NCBI GenBank assembly: GCA_013397865.1
Contig: VZTI01005559.1
Location: forward strand, 2,731,781 to 2,795,780
DNA length: 64,000 nt
Reading direction: 5' to 3'
Origin: Struthidea cinerea
Lineage: Eukaryota; Chordata; Aves; Passeriformes; Corcoracidae
Notes under the pieces: model-generated
What the model was told of the DNA's origin: nothing
The model's database searches: none
What the model saw: only the letters and a program-made list of their open reading frames with translations
Part shown: positions 1 through 10,300 of the stretch, in pieces
How positions within the stretch are numbered: position 1 is the first letter of the stretch
Layout: each line of letters starts with the position of its first letter
Position numbers and translations under genes: made by a program

Positions 1-280
1 CAGCCCCCCTTCCCACAGCCCCACTGTCCCCGCGGCCCCTGCTGCCCCGTCCCACAGCCCCGCTGTCCCTGCTGCCCCGTCCCACAGCCCCGCTGTCCCT
101 GCTGCCCCGTCCCACAGCCCCGCTGTCCCTGCTGCCCCGTCCCACAGCCCCGCTGTCCCTGCTGCCCCGTCCCACAGCCCCGCTGTCCCTGCTGCCCCGT
201 CCCACAGCCCCGCTGTCCCTGCTGCCCCGTCCCACAGCCCCGCTGTCCCTGCTGCCCCGTCCCACAGCCCCGCTGTCCCG
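1..280 (+). repeat. 30-bp GC-rich minisatellite
   Basis: The unit reads CCCACAGCCCCGCTGTCCCT followed by GCTGCCCCGT. About seven near-perfect copies run from about 41 to 280, with a degenerate copy at 1-40. The array may continue left of the window. The period is a multiple of three, but no coding context is visible. Confidence 0.96.
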
Positions 281-1240
281 CGGCCCCTCGTGCCACCGCC
301 GGCCACGAGCCCCGCTCCCGCCCGGCCGCGATAGGCTGCCCTGGCTGGAGCCGCGCCAATCAGCAGCTGCCCGAAGCCCCCGAGGAGGTGCGGGCGGGAA
401 TGGCCCCGAGCCAATCCCCGGGGCCGNNNNNNNNNNNNNNNNNNNNNNNNNNNNNNNNNNNNNNNNNNNNNNNNNNNNNNNNNNNNNNNNNNNNNNNNNN
501 NNNNNNNNNNNNNNNNNNNNNNNNNNNNNNNNNNNNNNNNNNNNNNNNNNNNNNNNNNNNNNNNNNNNNNNNNNNNNNNNNNNNNNNNNNNNNNNNNNNN
601 NNNNNNNNNNNNNNNNNNNNNNNNNNNNNNNNNNNNNNNNNNNNNNNNNNNNNNNNNNNNNNNNNNNNNNNNNNNNNNNNNNNNNNNNNNNNNNNNNNNN
701 NNNNNNNNNNNNNNNNNNNNNNNNNNNNNNNNNNNNNNNNNNNNNNNNNNNNNNNNNNNNNNNNNNNNNNNNNNNNNNNNNNNNNNNNNNNNNNNNNNNN
801 NNNNNNNNNNNNNNNNNNNNNNNNNNNNNNNNNNNNNNNNNNNNNNNNNNNNNNNNNNNNNNNNNNNNNNNNNNNNNNNNNNNNNNNNNNNNNNNNNNNN
901 NNNNNNNNNNNNNNNNNNNNNNNNNNNNNNNNNNNNNNNNNNNNNNNNNNNNNNNNNNNNNNNNNNNNNNNNNNNNNNNNNNNNNNNNNNNNNNNNNNNN
1001 NNNNNNNNNNNNNNNNNNNNNNNNNNNNNNNNNNNNNNNNNNNNNNNNNNNNNNNNNNNNNNNNNNNNNNNNNNNNNNNNNNNNNNNNNNNNNNNNNNNN
1101 NNNNNNNNNNNNNNNNNNNNNNNNNNNNNNNNNNNNNNNNNNNNNNNNNCCGGCTGCAGGAACCGAGGGGCTCCCGCCGCCGAGACCCTCCGCCGCTTTC
1201 TGCAGCCACGTCGAACTCGCGAGCCTGAGCGGTGCCCAAA
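281..1240. promoter_or_regulatory. CpG island with 723-base gap; probable TOM1 promoter
   Basis: The flanks of the gap (281-426 and 1,150-1,240) are GC- and CpG-rich. Two CCAAT boxes lie at 356-360 and 411-415. In other vertebrates TOM1 lies next to HMGXB4 on its 3' side in the same orientation, so a minus-strand TOM1 promoter is expected here. No TOM1 exon is readable, because it is either in the gap or left of position 1. The assignment rests on expected gene order. Confidence 0.5.
427..1149. other. Assembly gap (N run)
   Basis: 723 unknown bases lie within the left CpG island. Open frames drawn across it are artefacts. Confidence 1.
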
Positions 1241-1279
1241 TCCTGGAAAGCCTGTGGCGATGGGTTTTTAAGTTTTCCA

Positions 1280-1520
1280 CAGCCCGGTATGGGAGCATAC
1301 TCGTAGGAGTTAGGAAGAAATTCTTTACTATGAGGGTGGTGAGGCACTGGGACAGGTTGCCGAGAGTTGGGGATGCCCCATCCTTGGAAGTGTTCCAGGC
1401 CAGGTTGGATGGCGCTTTGAGCATACTTTTTTTGTGGAAGGTGTCCCTGTCTGTGGCAGGGGTGTTGGAACTAAATGATCTTTAAGGTCCCTTCCAACCC
1501 AAACCATCCTATGACTCTAC
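1280..1520 (+). mobile_element. CR1 LINE fragment, 3' end
   Basis: The sequence has the typical avian CR1 tail, with AGGGTGGTGAGGCACTGG, then TTGGAAGTGTTCCAGGCCAG, and an end of AAGGTCCCTTCCAACCCAAA CCAT. It is 5'-truncated, as most CR1 copies are. It lies between the left CpG island and the HMGXB4 3' end. Confidence 0.93.
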
Positions 1521-2149
1521 ACAGGGTGGTTGGTAAAGGCACGTTCTGAGACGTGCTCCCGGCGTAAGCAACTGCCCTGCCCAAGATGAGGCTGCAATCA
1601 ACCAACACCCATACCCGGAAAATGGGGACGTGTTAATAACCAGCACAAATCCCGCTCTAACGCTGCCACGCCTGACAGCCCATGTAACACACTCGAGTCC
1701 GGTGTGTTGGTGTCACCTGAATGCCACAACCCTGAACTGAGGTGAGGCAGCAGGGAAGACAAATGCCCTGGTGTTACCTGCAGTGCTCCATGGTACATCT
1801 CCCTTCTGGGGGGTCCCAAGCCTGAGTGATAATTCGGGTGACCTGTGCTGCTGGAAACAGTACAGCTTGCCTGGCAACTGAGTGAGTTTAGCAAGGGTAG
1901 GATTGGATTTGTTTTGCTGAGAAACACTAAATACAAGTAGTAACAACAGCTGTAGAAAACAGCAGTGCCAGAAATGAACGACAATACTCCAGAAGTTAAA
2001 AAAAAAATTATATTGTAAGTACAGTACAAAAAAGTCTGTGTATAATTGTAATGTAATCTGGACCAAACAGCAAAGAAATAACAAAAATATAAAAACTGCT
2101 AAGTCTTGACAAAGTTTTCCCTATAGTACCAAATACCACAAGATACAGA
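1521..2149. other. Intergenic, nothing recognised
   Basis: Short AT-rich spacer between the CR1 copy and the presumed HMGXB4 transcript end. The open frames here look like chance. Confidence 0.5.
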
Positions 2150-2168
2150 TTATACAAAGTGTACAAAT

Positions 2169-2174
2169 TTTAAT
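2169..2174 (-). promoter_or_regulatory. HMGXB4: Candidate HMGXB4 poly(A) signal (ATTAAA)
   Basis: ATTAAA is the commonest variant poly(A) hexamer. It is followed on the minus strand by TTTGTACACTTTGT, a T/G-rich stretch of the kind found at cleavage sites. Transcript ends are needed to choose between this and the copy near 2,638. Confidence 0.35.
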
Positions 2175-2989
2175 AAAAATACAATACACTAGGGTTGTGT
2201 GTGTTTTTCACTCTTCAAGAGTTTTCTGTTGTACAGAGGCAAAGCTAAAGCTGATCCCCTTCTGTTTCCCCAAAAGCAGATCCAAAAGCAGCCCTTCACC
2301 ACAATACTGTCAACTGTGAAGGGCTGAAAAGAGCCGGTTATTTTCTGCTGCTCACAACAGCAGATGCTTTAATATGGGCCAGGATCTGAAGCAGGATTGG
2401 ACTGCCTCCCTCCTGGGCCCTTCCAAATTCCAGGCTCATTGGGATTTGTCCTAAATTGTTAAAACGTGTGTTCTGGTCTGGTGGTCTGAGAACCTTTAGC
2501 GCCTCCTCTGCTGAGAAAACCCCTCACTGCACTGAGAAAAGATCCTTAAGAGACAGACTACCTTGTACAGGCACATCTGGGGAATACGTGGCAAAGAGGC
2601 ATGGGGAGAAAAACCCTCCTCCACACCCAAGGATTTAATTTACTTCTGATTTGGGGCCCAGCCACAATGAGGGACAGCTCACTTTCAACTGTCCTGAAAA
2701 ACAGAAGCTAGACTTACTTGGAAGTAAAAAATGTCTCTTCTGTAATTTTAAAACTTTCCTGTTACAGAGATGATAAGGCCTGAGTCAAATGATATTTCAG
2801 TTGTTCTGCCTACCTTCACAAGATAGCCTGTTTCTAGAAACACTTAGAATCTTCCTGGTGTTTCCTTACACAATGCCCATGCTAACTACTATACATAGAA
2901 TTGATTCCTGCAGGAAGTGAGGTGAGGCAAACTTGATTCACATTTTCCACACACTGTTGGCTGAGGGAGGAATTTTTGCTTTTAAATTA

Positions 2990-3022
2990 TGTATATATAT
3001 ATAAATATATACACACACACAG
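2990..3022 (+). repeat. (TA)n/(CA)n simple repeat
   Basis: A TA-rich run passes into CACACACACA. It lies in the HMGXB4 3' UTR. Confidence 0.85.
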
Positions 3023-3789
3023 AGAAATATACAGGATAAATTAAAATCTGTTACAGATATTGGTAAAAGTTAAATACATGTGCTATGAACACCACATACA
3101 CATACATACACACAGAGAAAAGCCTAAACAGGAATCAAGTGTTCTCCTGCGGCTCCTCCTCCGGAGGAGCAGAAAACCAAACTACAAGTATGTGGCTGGA
3201 AGGAAGGGAAACCGGTCCAATCAACCCACATGTGCCTTACTCGGCTGTAACTGCTTCACACTGGCCACTGGTCACTGCCTTGTAGCAGCACCACAGCTCC
3301 TGAAATAGTGCTGGTGAGAGGGATGGGGGATGAGCCATTTCACAAAACAGGTGGAAGATGGGCAGAAGCAATCCAAGTTTTTCCCATCTGCTTCTCTACT
3401 CCTTTCCATCAAAGCAGGCTGGCCATGCCGTGGAAAAATCAGCAGGAGGTTCATTCTCTCACGCCAATGCAATGGATTGATACATTGTGGTAATGATGAT
3501 TTGAGTATGAGTCCACAAGGAAAAATTAAACTTGTTGTCGTCTTCACTTCAAATGCCAGCTACCAGACCAGCCAGCTGACACTGACAACTTTCAGTTATT
3601 ACTGACTGAGGAGTAGGGGTTGGAAAAAGTGACCAAGAGGCAGAAAGCTATCCAGCTTTCCCCTCAAGAAGTGGATTTTAAACAGAAAAAGAGTTACAAA
3701 TAGAGCTGGTGAAGAATTCAGTTCTATTCATTGGTCCAAAATATGTTGTCATCTCTATCTGCCCACAGAATTATCAGAATACTTTAGTT

Positions 3790-4010
3790 TAGGCAGGGAT
3801 ATCAGGAGGTCATCTGGTCCATCTCCCTGCTTAAAGCAAATCCAACTAGAGCAGGCTGTTCATACAGTTTTTGAGTATCATCAAGGAAGGAGAGTCAAGA
3901 ACCTCTCTGGGCCACCTGTTTCAATGACCCCTCTCACGGTGACAGCTTTCTTCTTTATATAGAGAAGTCCATTCTCTGTCTGCTTCCCCCACTAAATCTG
4001 AATTTAAGGC
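3790..4010 (-). mobile_element. Old CR1 fragment inside HMGXB4 3' UTR
   Basis: The plus strand reads as antisense CR1: GGTCATCTGGTCCATCTCCC, TTGAGTATCATCAAGGAAGG, then CCTCTCTGGGCCACCTGTTT. It is diverged, so the insertion is old. It would be part of the mature HMGXB4 message. Confidence 0.8.
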
Positions 4011-4272
4011 GAATATCTCAAAAGCTTTCTGAATTTTTCATACAAAATACTTTCAGATTGGAGGACATTTTACCCACCAACACAAAAGGGTTTTCTCAGC
4101 TTAACTTCACAACTTTTTATAAAACAGAAGTCAAATAGTTACAATCCTATGTATACACTATACATATATAAAACTTTAAAAGCCTCCACAAGGAGCCCTT
4201 CGGGAGCGCCAGCGTGTGCATGTTCACAAGTCAGTTATACAGAGGTTGAGTACATCCCAGGATCCTTTCCCA

Positions 4273-4317
4273 TCAAAGTCCAGGCATGATGTAGGCAATG
4301 TTGTCTAGTGTGTTTGA
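4273..4317 (-). CDS. HMGXB4: HMGXB4 coding exon 10 and stop codon
   Basis: The exon encodes SNTLDNIAYIMPGL followed by TGA at 4,275-4,273. The acceptor is TTTTCCCAG. This short exon is easy to miss in automatic annotation, but it matches the known C-terminus of the vertebrate protein. Confidence 0.95.
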   Translation of the reverse strand, partial: SNTLDNIAYIMPGL

Positions 4318-7300
4318 CTGGGAAAAGAAATTTGGTGTTTTTTAGTGTCAGGTAATAACTCGAAATCCTTAAAAAATGGCACAGGTAAGGGTAGTAAGCA
4401 TAGTCACTTGTGTTACAAGTTATCATAGGATGAGACAACCAAATCTGCCTATTGATCACCTCAAATAGGGTGTCAGATGGGAAAAAAAAGTGCCCTTCAG
4501 TTTTTCTTGGAAAATGTAACGGAATTCTGAGAGTGAGAATCCTTCTTATGCACATCAGACAAAAGGCCCAGCTGTATGTTCTTCAGATGCAGTGTTTTAA
4601 TAAGGTCAAGCCTGTGGCTGGGTAGCTGAAGGAGACCTTAGGAACAGCACCTTTAACTGAGGGATGGAGGAGCTGGAGCTGCACTAGTTGTGATTCTAGA
4701 ATTTAGCAATGCCACCTACTGTCTGAAAGATAACTTGCAACACAACTGCCGGGGTTTATCCATGTCTTAAAACACCACAGTCGTTATGTATCTGACTGTG
4801 CAAATCAGATTTATTATCAGCTCCTGAACACCAGCTTCCAGAAGTGAAGGGTAGTTGCCATAATTCACCTAAAGCTGCATTGCTCCTTATAACAATAAGT
4901 TGATCAAGTTTCCAATAAACGCACCACTAGTCATGTAGCGTCACTGCTCTGAATGAACTTGGCAAGCAGGAAGGAAAAAAAGCATCGGAGTTTTTCCATG
5001 GCTTCAGATAGGAACACCCCACTGACTCGGCTTTTGTGCACAGAGCCAGTTTGTGGGAGTTCACAGACTAAACTGTCAACTTTGCTCCTGTTGTTGACAG
5101 TCCATTCTCTTAATGAATAAACGTTTGGGCTGCCCTATTACGACATGACAATTGATATCCCAATTTTCTTGTCCTCTCTGTTGGATTGCATTTAGTCTCT
5201 TAGCTCTTCAGACTCTATATTTTTGATTTTTGCTCCTCTCCTTTGCTGCTTTATTCATGTCTCCTGTAGGAAGTATGACTCCTGATGGCTGCTGCCATCT
5301 TAATTTATGTCCACATCAAGCTACATAGATGCCACAAGCTGTTGCTAAATCAGGGCTCAATATTAAGAGTAGCTTAAAATGGAAAAGAAACTGTAGTTAT
5401 GCAGCTCCTCAAGACAGAGACTATTTTTCTTTCCTCAGAGAAGGTTTCAGCCACTTGTAAAAGGTGCTACACCATCACATAAGGAATCCTGAGATCACAC
5501 ATTGTTTTTTATGCTACTGAAGGAAAAACAGCTTGTGTGATACAGAGCAGCTGGAAAGTTTTATTTTTGTGGAAAATTAGAACTCCCAAAAATACTGGTA
5601 TACTTGTATTTGATTCAGATTGATTGACTCCATCACTAAAACAGGACCTACCCACACTGCAATCAATGCTACAAATATTAGGTCAGTAGCCAGTGGGACA
5701 AAAAAAGGTTGCACAATATTGTACAACGGTTATATCTGTAAGAATTTCAATAAATATTCCTCTGTAAAAGTGCATGACCAAGACAAATTTTCTTATTGTA
5801 TTGCAATTACAATTACATTACACTGATTAATCAAAAAAACTCTATTTAGACTCTACTGAAATTAACAGTGCTAGAATGAAAATAACCACAAAGAACTCAC
5901 CAAAACATGCTTCGGGCAGCCATTCAACTCAGGTAGTTGTGTGGTCAGACATGCCAACGGGCCCAAAGCACAGATGATTGAATCTAGGAGTACTGACAAA
6001 CTTCCTGAAACAGCCACCATTCCCTGGTAGTGAGGAAACAAAAAGATTGGGATAGGGATGAGTGGTGGAAATTGCGGTTCTTGCTCAACTGTATCCATGC
6101 TCATGCAGATACAGTATCTTCAGCTCCTCCAGTCCACCTCCACTATCTACACAGTAACAAAACTGTGCCTTGTGCTTCACAGAGAGACTGCCGGCTCAAA
6201 ACATTTAAAGCGTTCAGCAGGCAACGAACTAGTGCAAGATAAAGGTAGGAATCAACAGAAATCATCAGAAAGTTGTCAGATGCATAAACACTGATTCCAC
6301 AAATTTTTGTAATATATTTTTTGTGCCATTTTGTACCATCTATTTTGTTAACTACGTGAGTTCTAATGACAATACTTGTTTTATTTTTGAAGTTAAAGGA
6401 ATGCTAAGCCTGTAACAAATGCTTTAGTCATTGATATACTTTCAGGAATTTGTGTGCTTTTCTGGACTCTGGTTGTTCCTCTCATGATCTCAATCAGTCA
6501 TTCCAAAAAACAAAATGCAAGAACATTTATTTCACTGTTGATAAAATAAGCAAGCATAGTGGGGCGAGATTATCATGCTACTCATAAAATTCAGTGGTAT
6601 TATCTGAGACAAATATGTTTTCTCCTTAGAGGCTTGGCTGAGTTCTGAAAGTGTACATGTGTGTATGTGCATTCACAGAGTCACTGTCATTTAACAGTAT
6701 GAAACCATTAAAATGTGACATTTTGTTACCAGGTAAATTGAAACAATAGTAGCCCCTATCCAAAGCACCGGCAATCTGATACAGAAAACCACAGGACATG
6801 CAAAAAATTTCTTGGTAAAGGCTGATAGTTTTCTAAGAAGTAGAACAGTAACAGCAACTGCCCAGAGACTGACAAAATAGCAAGGAAGTACCAAATCCAA
6901 GGTGAACACATAGTAAGTAAAGACTGAAGAGTTTGCTGAACTACAAATTGCTTTCAAGGACCTAGAGCTGCAAAGCATCTGTCTTTCTTTGATGCCCACT
7001 GTTTACTGAGGCTTTTTATTTCACTGAAAATAAAGAGCAACGCATCAAAGAAACAGGGCATGCCACCTCTGGTTTCTCTTCCTAACAGAAAACCACTGGT
7101 TAAACTTTTAAGAAAATAAAATAATCATCTCCCTCAATGCATTGTGTAGATTACAGGACATCACTGGGACTTTGCTGGTTACAGACTCACCTCTGTTTCC
7201 TGCAGTCTGTGTCCAATGAGGCTCAGAGATTCACCCAGCAACTGTAAATGTGCAGCTACATCAATAGGATCTGTCTCAGGGGCTTTGGCTGGTGAGGAAG

Positions 7301-10300
7301 GCACCACCACGGTGCTGGTGGGGGATTTTTTGTGAGGGGAAATCACTCCTGTTGGAGAAGCTGGAAACACAAAAAATTAAAATTCCATATTCCTTGCTTT
7401 CACTCTTTTACTCAAAAGCTTATTTAGTTACTACAGTTCAAATCTCATAGGCATGAGATGCTTAAATGGTTCTGTTGCCCCAGTCCCATAGTCTTTGGAG
7501 TTGCAACTTTTTTTTCACACATACAGAACATCTACCTCAGCTGAATGCAGTTGGGGAGATTTGGTATCAGAGATGCTAAACTAAGAACAACCTAACTGCC
7601 CTCTAGCAGCAAACTAATCCCACTAGAACTTCCTTTCTGCCTCTTCTCATTTTACATTTCAATCCCTAAACTGCTAAAACCAATACCATTCCATGAATGA
7701 GACAAGGAAATCTTTATGAAAAATGCTGACATCATTCTCACTCTTACAGAAAAGTTGCTTTGACTGTGATTTAAATGTCATGCTTTGTGAGAAAGCAGGT
7801 AGGGAGGTGAAGCAAGTAAGGACCTTTGTTTTTTATTCCACAGGCAACACTACCTTCCCTGTCCAAGAAAAGAGATGAGAACGAATAAAGTGTAACAATT
7901 ACCTTTCATTTTTGGTGCACCATCTGAAGATGATGCCTTTCTCTTCACAGTGGTGGCCTCTGCTTTATTCTGCTTGTGTTGGAGATACTGAGCTTTCTGT
8001 TTCCAGATCTGTAGTTACCATGGTAAGAAAAGAAGGATTCATAACATTAGGTAATTCTGTTACCTGATGCCAGGACCTGGAGGCAGAACGATGTTACAAA
8101 GCTAGGAGGTGAAGCAATACCATGAGAAGAAAATGCATGCTTTTATGTTTGCAAGGGCAGGATTTCCATACTTTCCACCTTTACATGCTTTAGGGATATA
8201 GGTAACGTATATCATGGCATTGTGGCAATGCTACCAGCACATTCTGATCGAAGCACCTAGTTCACAGAAATAATTTTACAAAAACATGTCACACAAACAC
8301 TCACCAGTTTATCCTTCTCAGGTAGCTGCTTCCACACTTCTGCCAGTTTTTTACTTAGCTCTCCAAAATCTGGCAGAAAGAAAGAAGAAAAATGTTTAAA
8401 ACAAATTTGATCATAATTTATCTAGATTCACAGCTTGGTAAAATTGTAATACAATCCTGAAATCCACTCCTGTCTCCTTTGCCACCTCTTATTCTAAGTA
8501 ACATTGGCAGATTCTTTGCATTATGTCACAATTAAGAAGTTGGTCTGAAACAGAGACAATATGTTTTGCTAATTAATCTGACTGGTGTATAATCAAGAGA
8601 AGAGAAGGCTGGATTATTCTCTTACCTATTCCAGGATGCTCAGACACAATATTTGTACGATATTCCTTACAGAACACTTGATAAGCAGACATGTTTTTCT
8701 TCTTTGGCTAGTCAAAAGAAGAAAGGAAACAAAGATTTTTAATTATGATGAGACCTTCTCCAATTTAATAAGAATTTGGCATTTATTGAAGACTTAAAGA
8801 AAGATACTTAGATCAGGAACCTTAGAAAGGTACTTAGATCAGGAACCTTAAAAAGCAGTCCTTTACATCTTCTGGCTGAATTTAGTCTTTATGAAAGTAC
8901 AGGAATCAGCCAGAACCAGTCTTAGTACAAGGCTCATCTTGCAAAACTCAACAAGCTGCTGTTCTAAATTCAGGATCGACATACAACTTTGTTAATGTAT
9001 CTCAGTTTTAAAACTTAAAATAATGAAACCCCGTAACTGTTATACTATTCACAGTACCTGTTAGAGATCTGTCAAAACAATTTAGTCCTCATGATAATGT
9101 TTTGTTCCATTTCTTGAATCCTTACAAAGTCCTTCCATTTGGCAGGAAAAGAGACTGTGTAGTACATTGACAGCAAAGGTATTGCAGTTGCTGAGCTATG
9201 ATCAGGGAAAATTCCCAAACAGAATAGGATACTGGCTGAACAGATTTGAGCTCTGTCTGCCCATTTATTTCCTCATAGGCATTATTTCTCTATCTGAACA
9301 TGTATAAGCTGCTTTCCCCCATTTACTCACACAGCTACAGTTATCTCATTCGTAAACTCGTTCATATGCTAGCTACCATTTCTGCTACTCCTACCTTTAT
9401 GCAGTAACCATGGAAAACTGAATATATAAGTACAGGACAAAACTGGGAACATGGCAGTCTATAAGAATTAGAATTTCATTTGAATACAGGCGTAAATGGG
9501 TAAATATCTTCAATTTTCAGGTAACAGCTTGATTCCTTTTTACAGGAACTTTGATCACTAGTCCAGAAGTCTGCCTGGGAATAGCTAGAGCCAGTCACAT
9601 TAGAAAAAGATGTAGATGTGCTTGGTACATGACCTGTACCAAGCAAAATTAAGTATAACTTTCCCAGGACCTCTACTAGCTAAAGACTGTCTGTGCCACA
9701 AAGCCAGAACAACATATATTCCTTTCACTACAAACAGAAATCACAGTGGCTGATGCATTTTTTCAAACATGCTTCAGTTAAACCATTGATAATTGGTATC
9801 AGTTATCCTTTGTTTCAATTTAACATGCCTTTGTAATGGAACGACAAATTTACTATTACACATCACCCAATTTCTATTTTCCCTCCAATTTTTCCTTACT
9901 TTGTCTCTTTCTCTTTCCTTTTCTCTTTCCTTTTCTTTTTCTCTTTCTTTTTCTCTTTCCTTTTCCTTCTCTCTTTCCTTTTCTTTTTCTCTTTCCTTTT
10001 CTTTTTCCTTCTCCTTCTCTCTTTCCTTTTCCTTTTCTCTTTCCTTTTCCTTTTCTCTTTCCTTTTCTTTTTCTCTTTCCTTTTCTCTTTCCTTTTCCTT
10101 TTCCCATTTCTCAGACTTGTCCTTCTCCTTGTCTTCCTTTTTCCTCCTCTTCTCACCTTGACCATCTGAGTGAAAAACAGCAGGAGGAGGTGGAGGAACA
10201 ACATAGGGAGTACTGGGAGGTGGTGGTGACACTCTTACTTCTGCTACCGCCACTGGAGAGTGCCCAGAACTCTTTTTAGACTTGGAGTGCTTCTTCTCTC

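Larger units (their letters stand above)
2150..4272 (-). other. HMGXB4: HMGXB4 3' UTR (end approximate)
   Basis: This is AT-rich sequence downstream of the stop codon. No canonical AATAAA was found on the minus strand between about 1,500 and 4,270. A variant ATTAAA occurs at 2,174-2,169 and another at about 2,638-2,633. An AATATA-like sequence lies near 2,010. I chose the first as the likely distal poly(A) signal. Open frames inside this stretch have no coding character. Confidence 0.45.

Noticed and set aside
1..280. CRISPR-like array
   Set aside because: The 30-bp units are directly adjacent with no spacers, so this is a minisatellite, and the sequence is vertebrate.
360..1485. Open frames of 354 and 365 codons across the left gap
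   Set aside because: They are open only because the N run contains no stops.
1598..2084. 143- and 123-codon minus-strand frames downstream of HMGXB4
   Set aside because: They overlap each other in different frames, have no recognisable protein features, and lie in or beyond the presumed 3' UTR end.
9774..9899. Extension of HMGXB4 exon 4 past the donor
   Set aside because: The open frame continues, but AAA|GTAAGG joins exactly to the HMG-box exon, and the extra residues have no counterpart in the family.
9793..10279. Plus- and minus-strand frames reading Ser-Leu-Phe or Gly-Lys-Arg repeats
   Set aside because: These are other frames of the polypyrimidine tract. The true frame is fixed by HMGXB4 homology on both sides.
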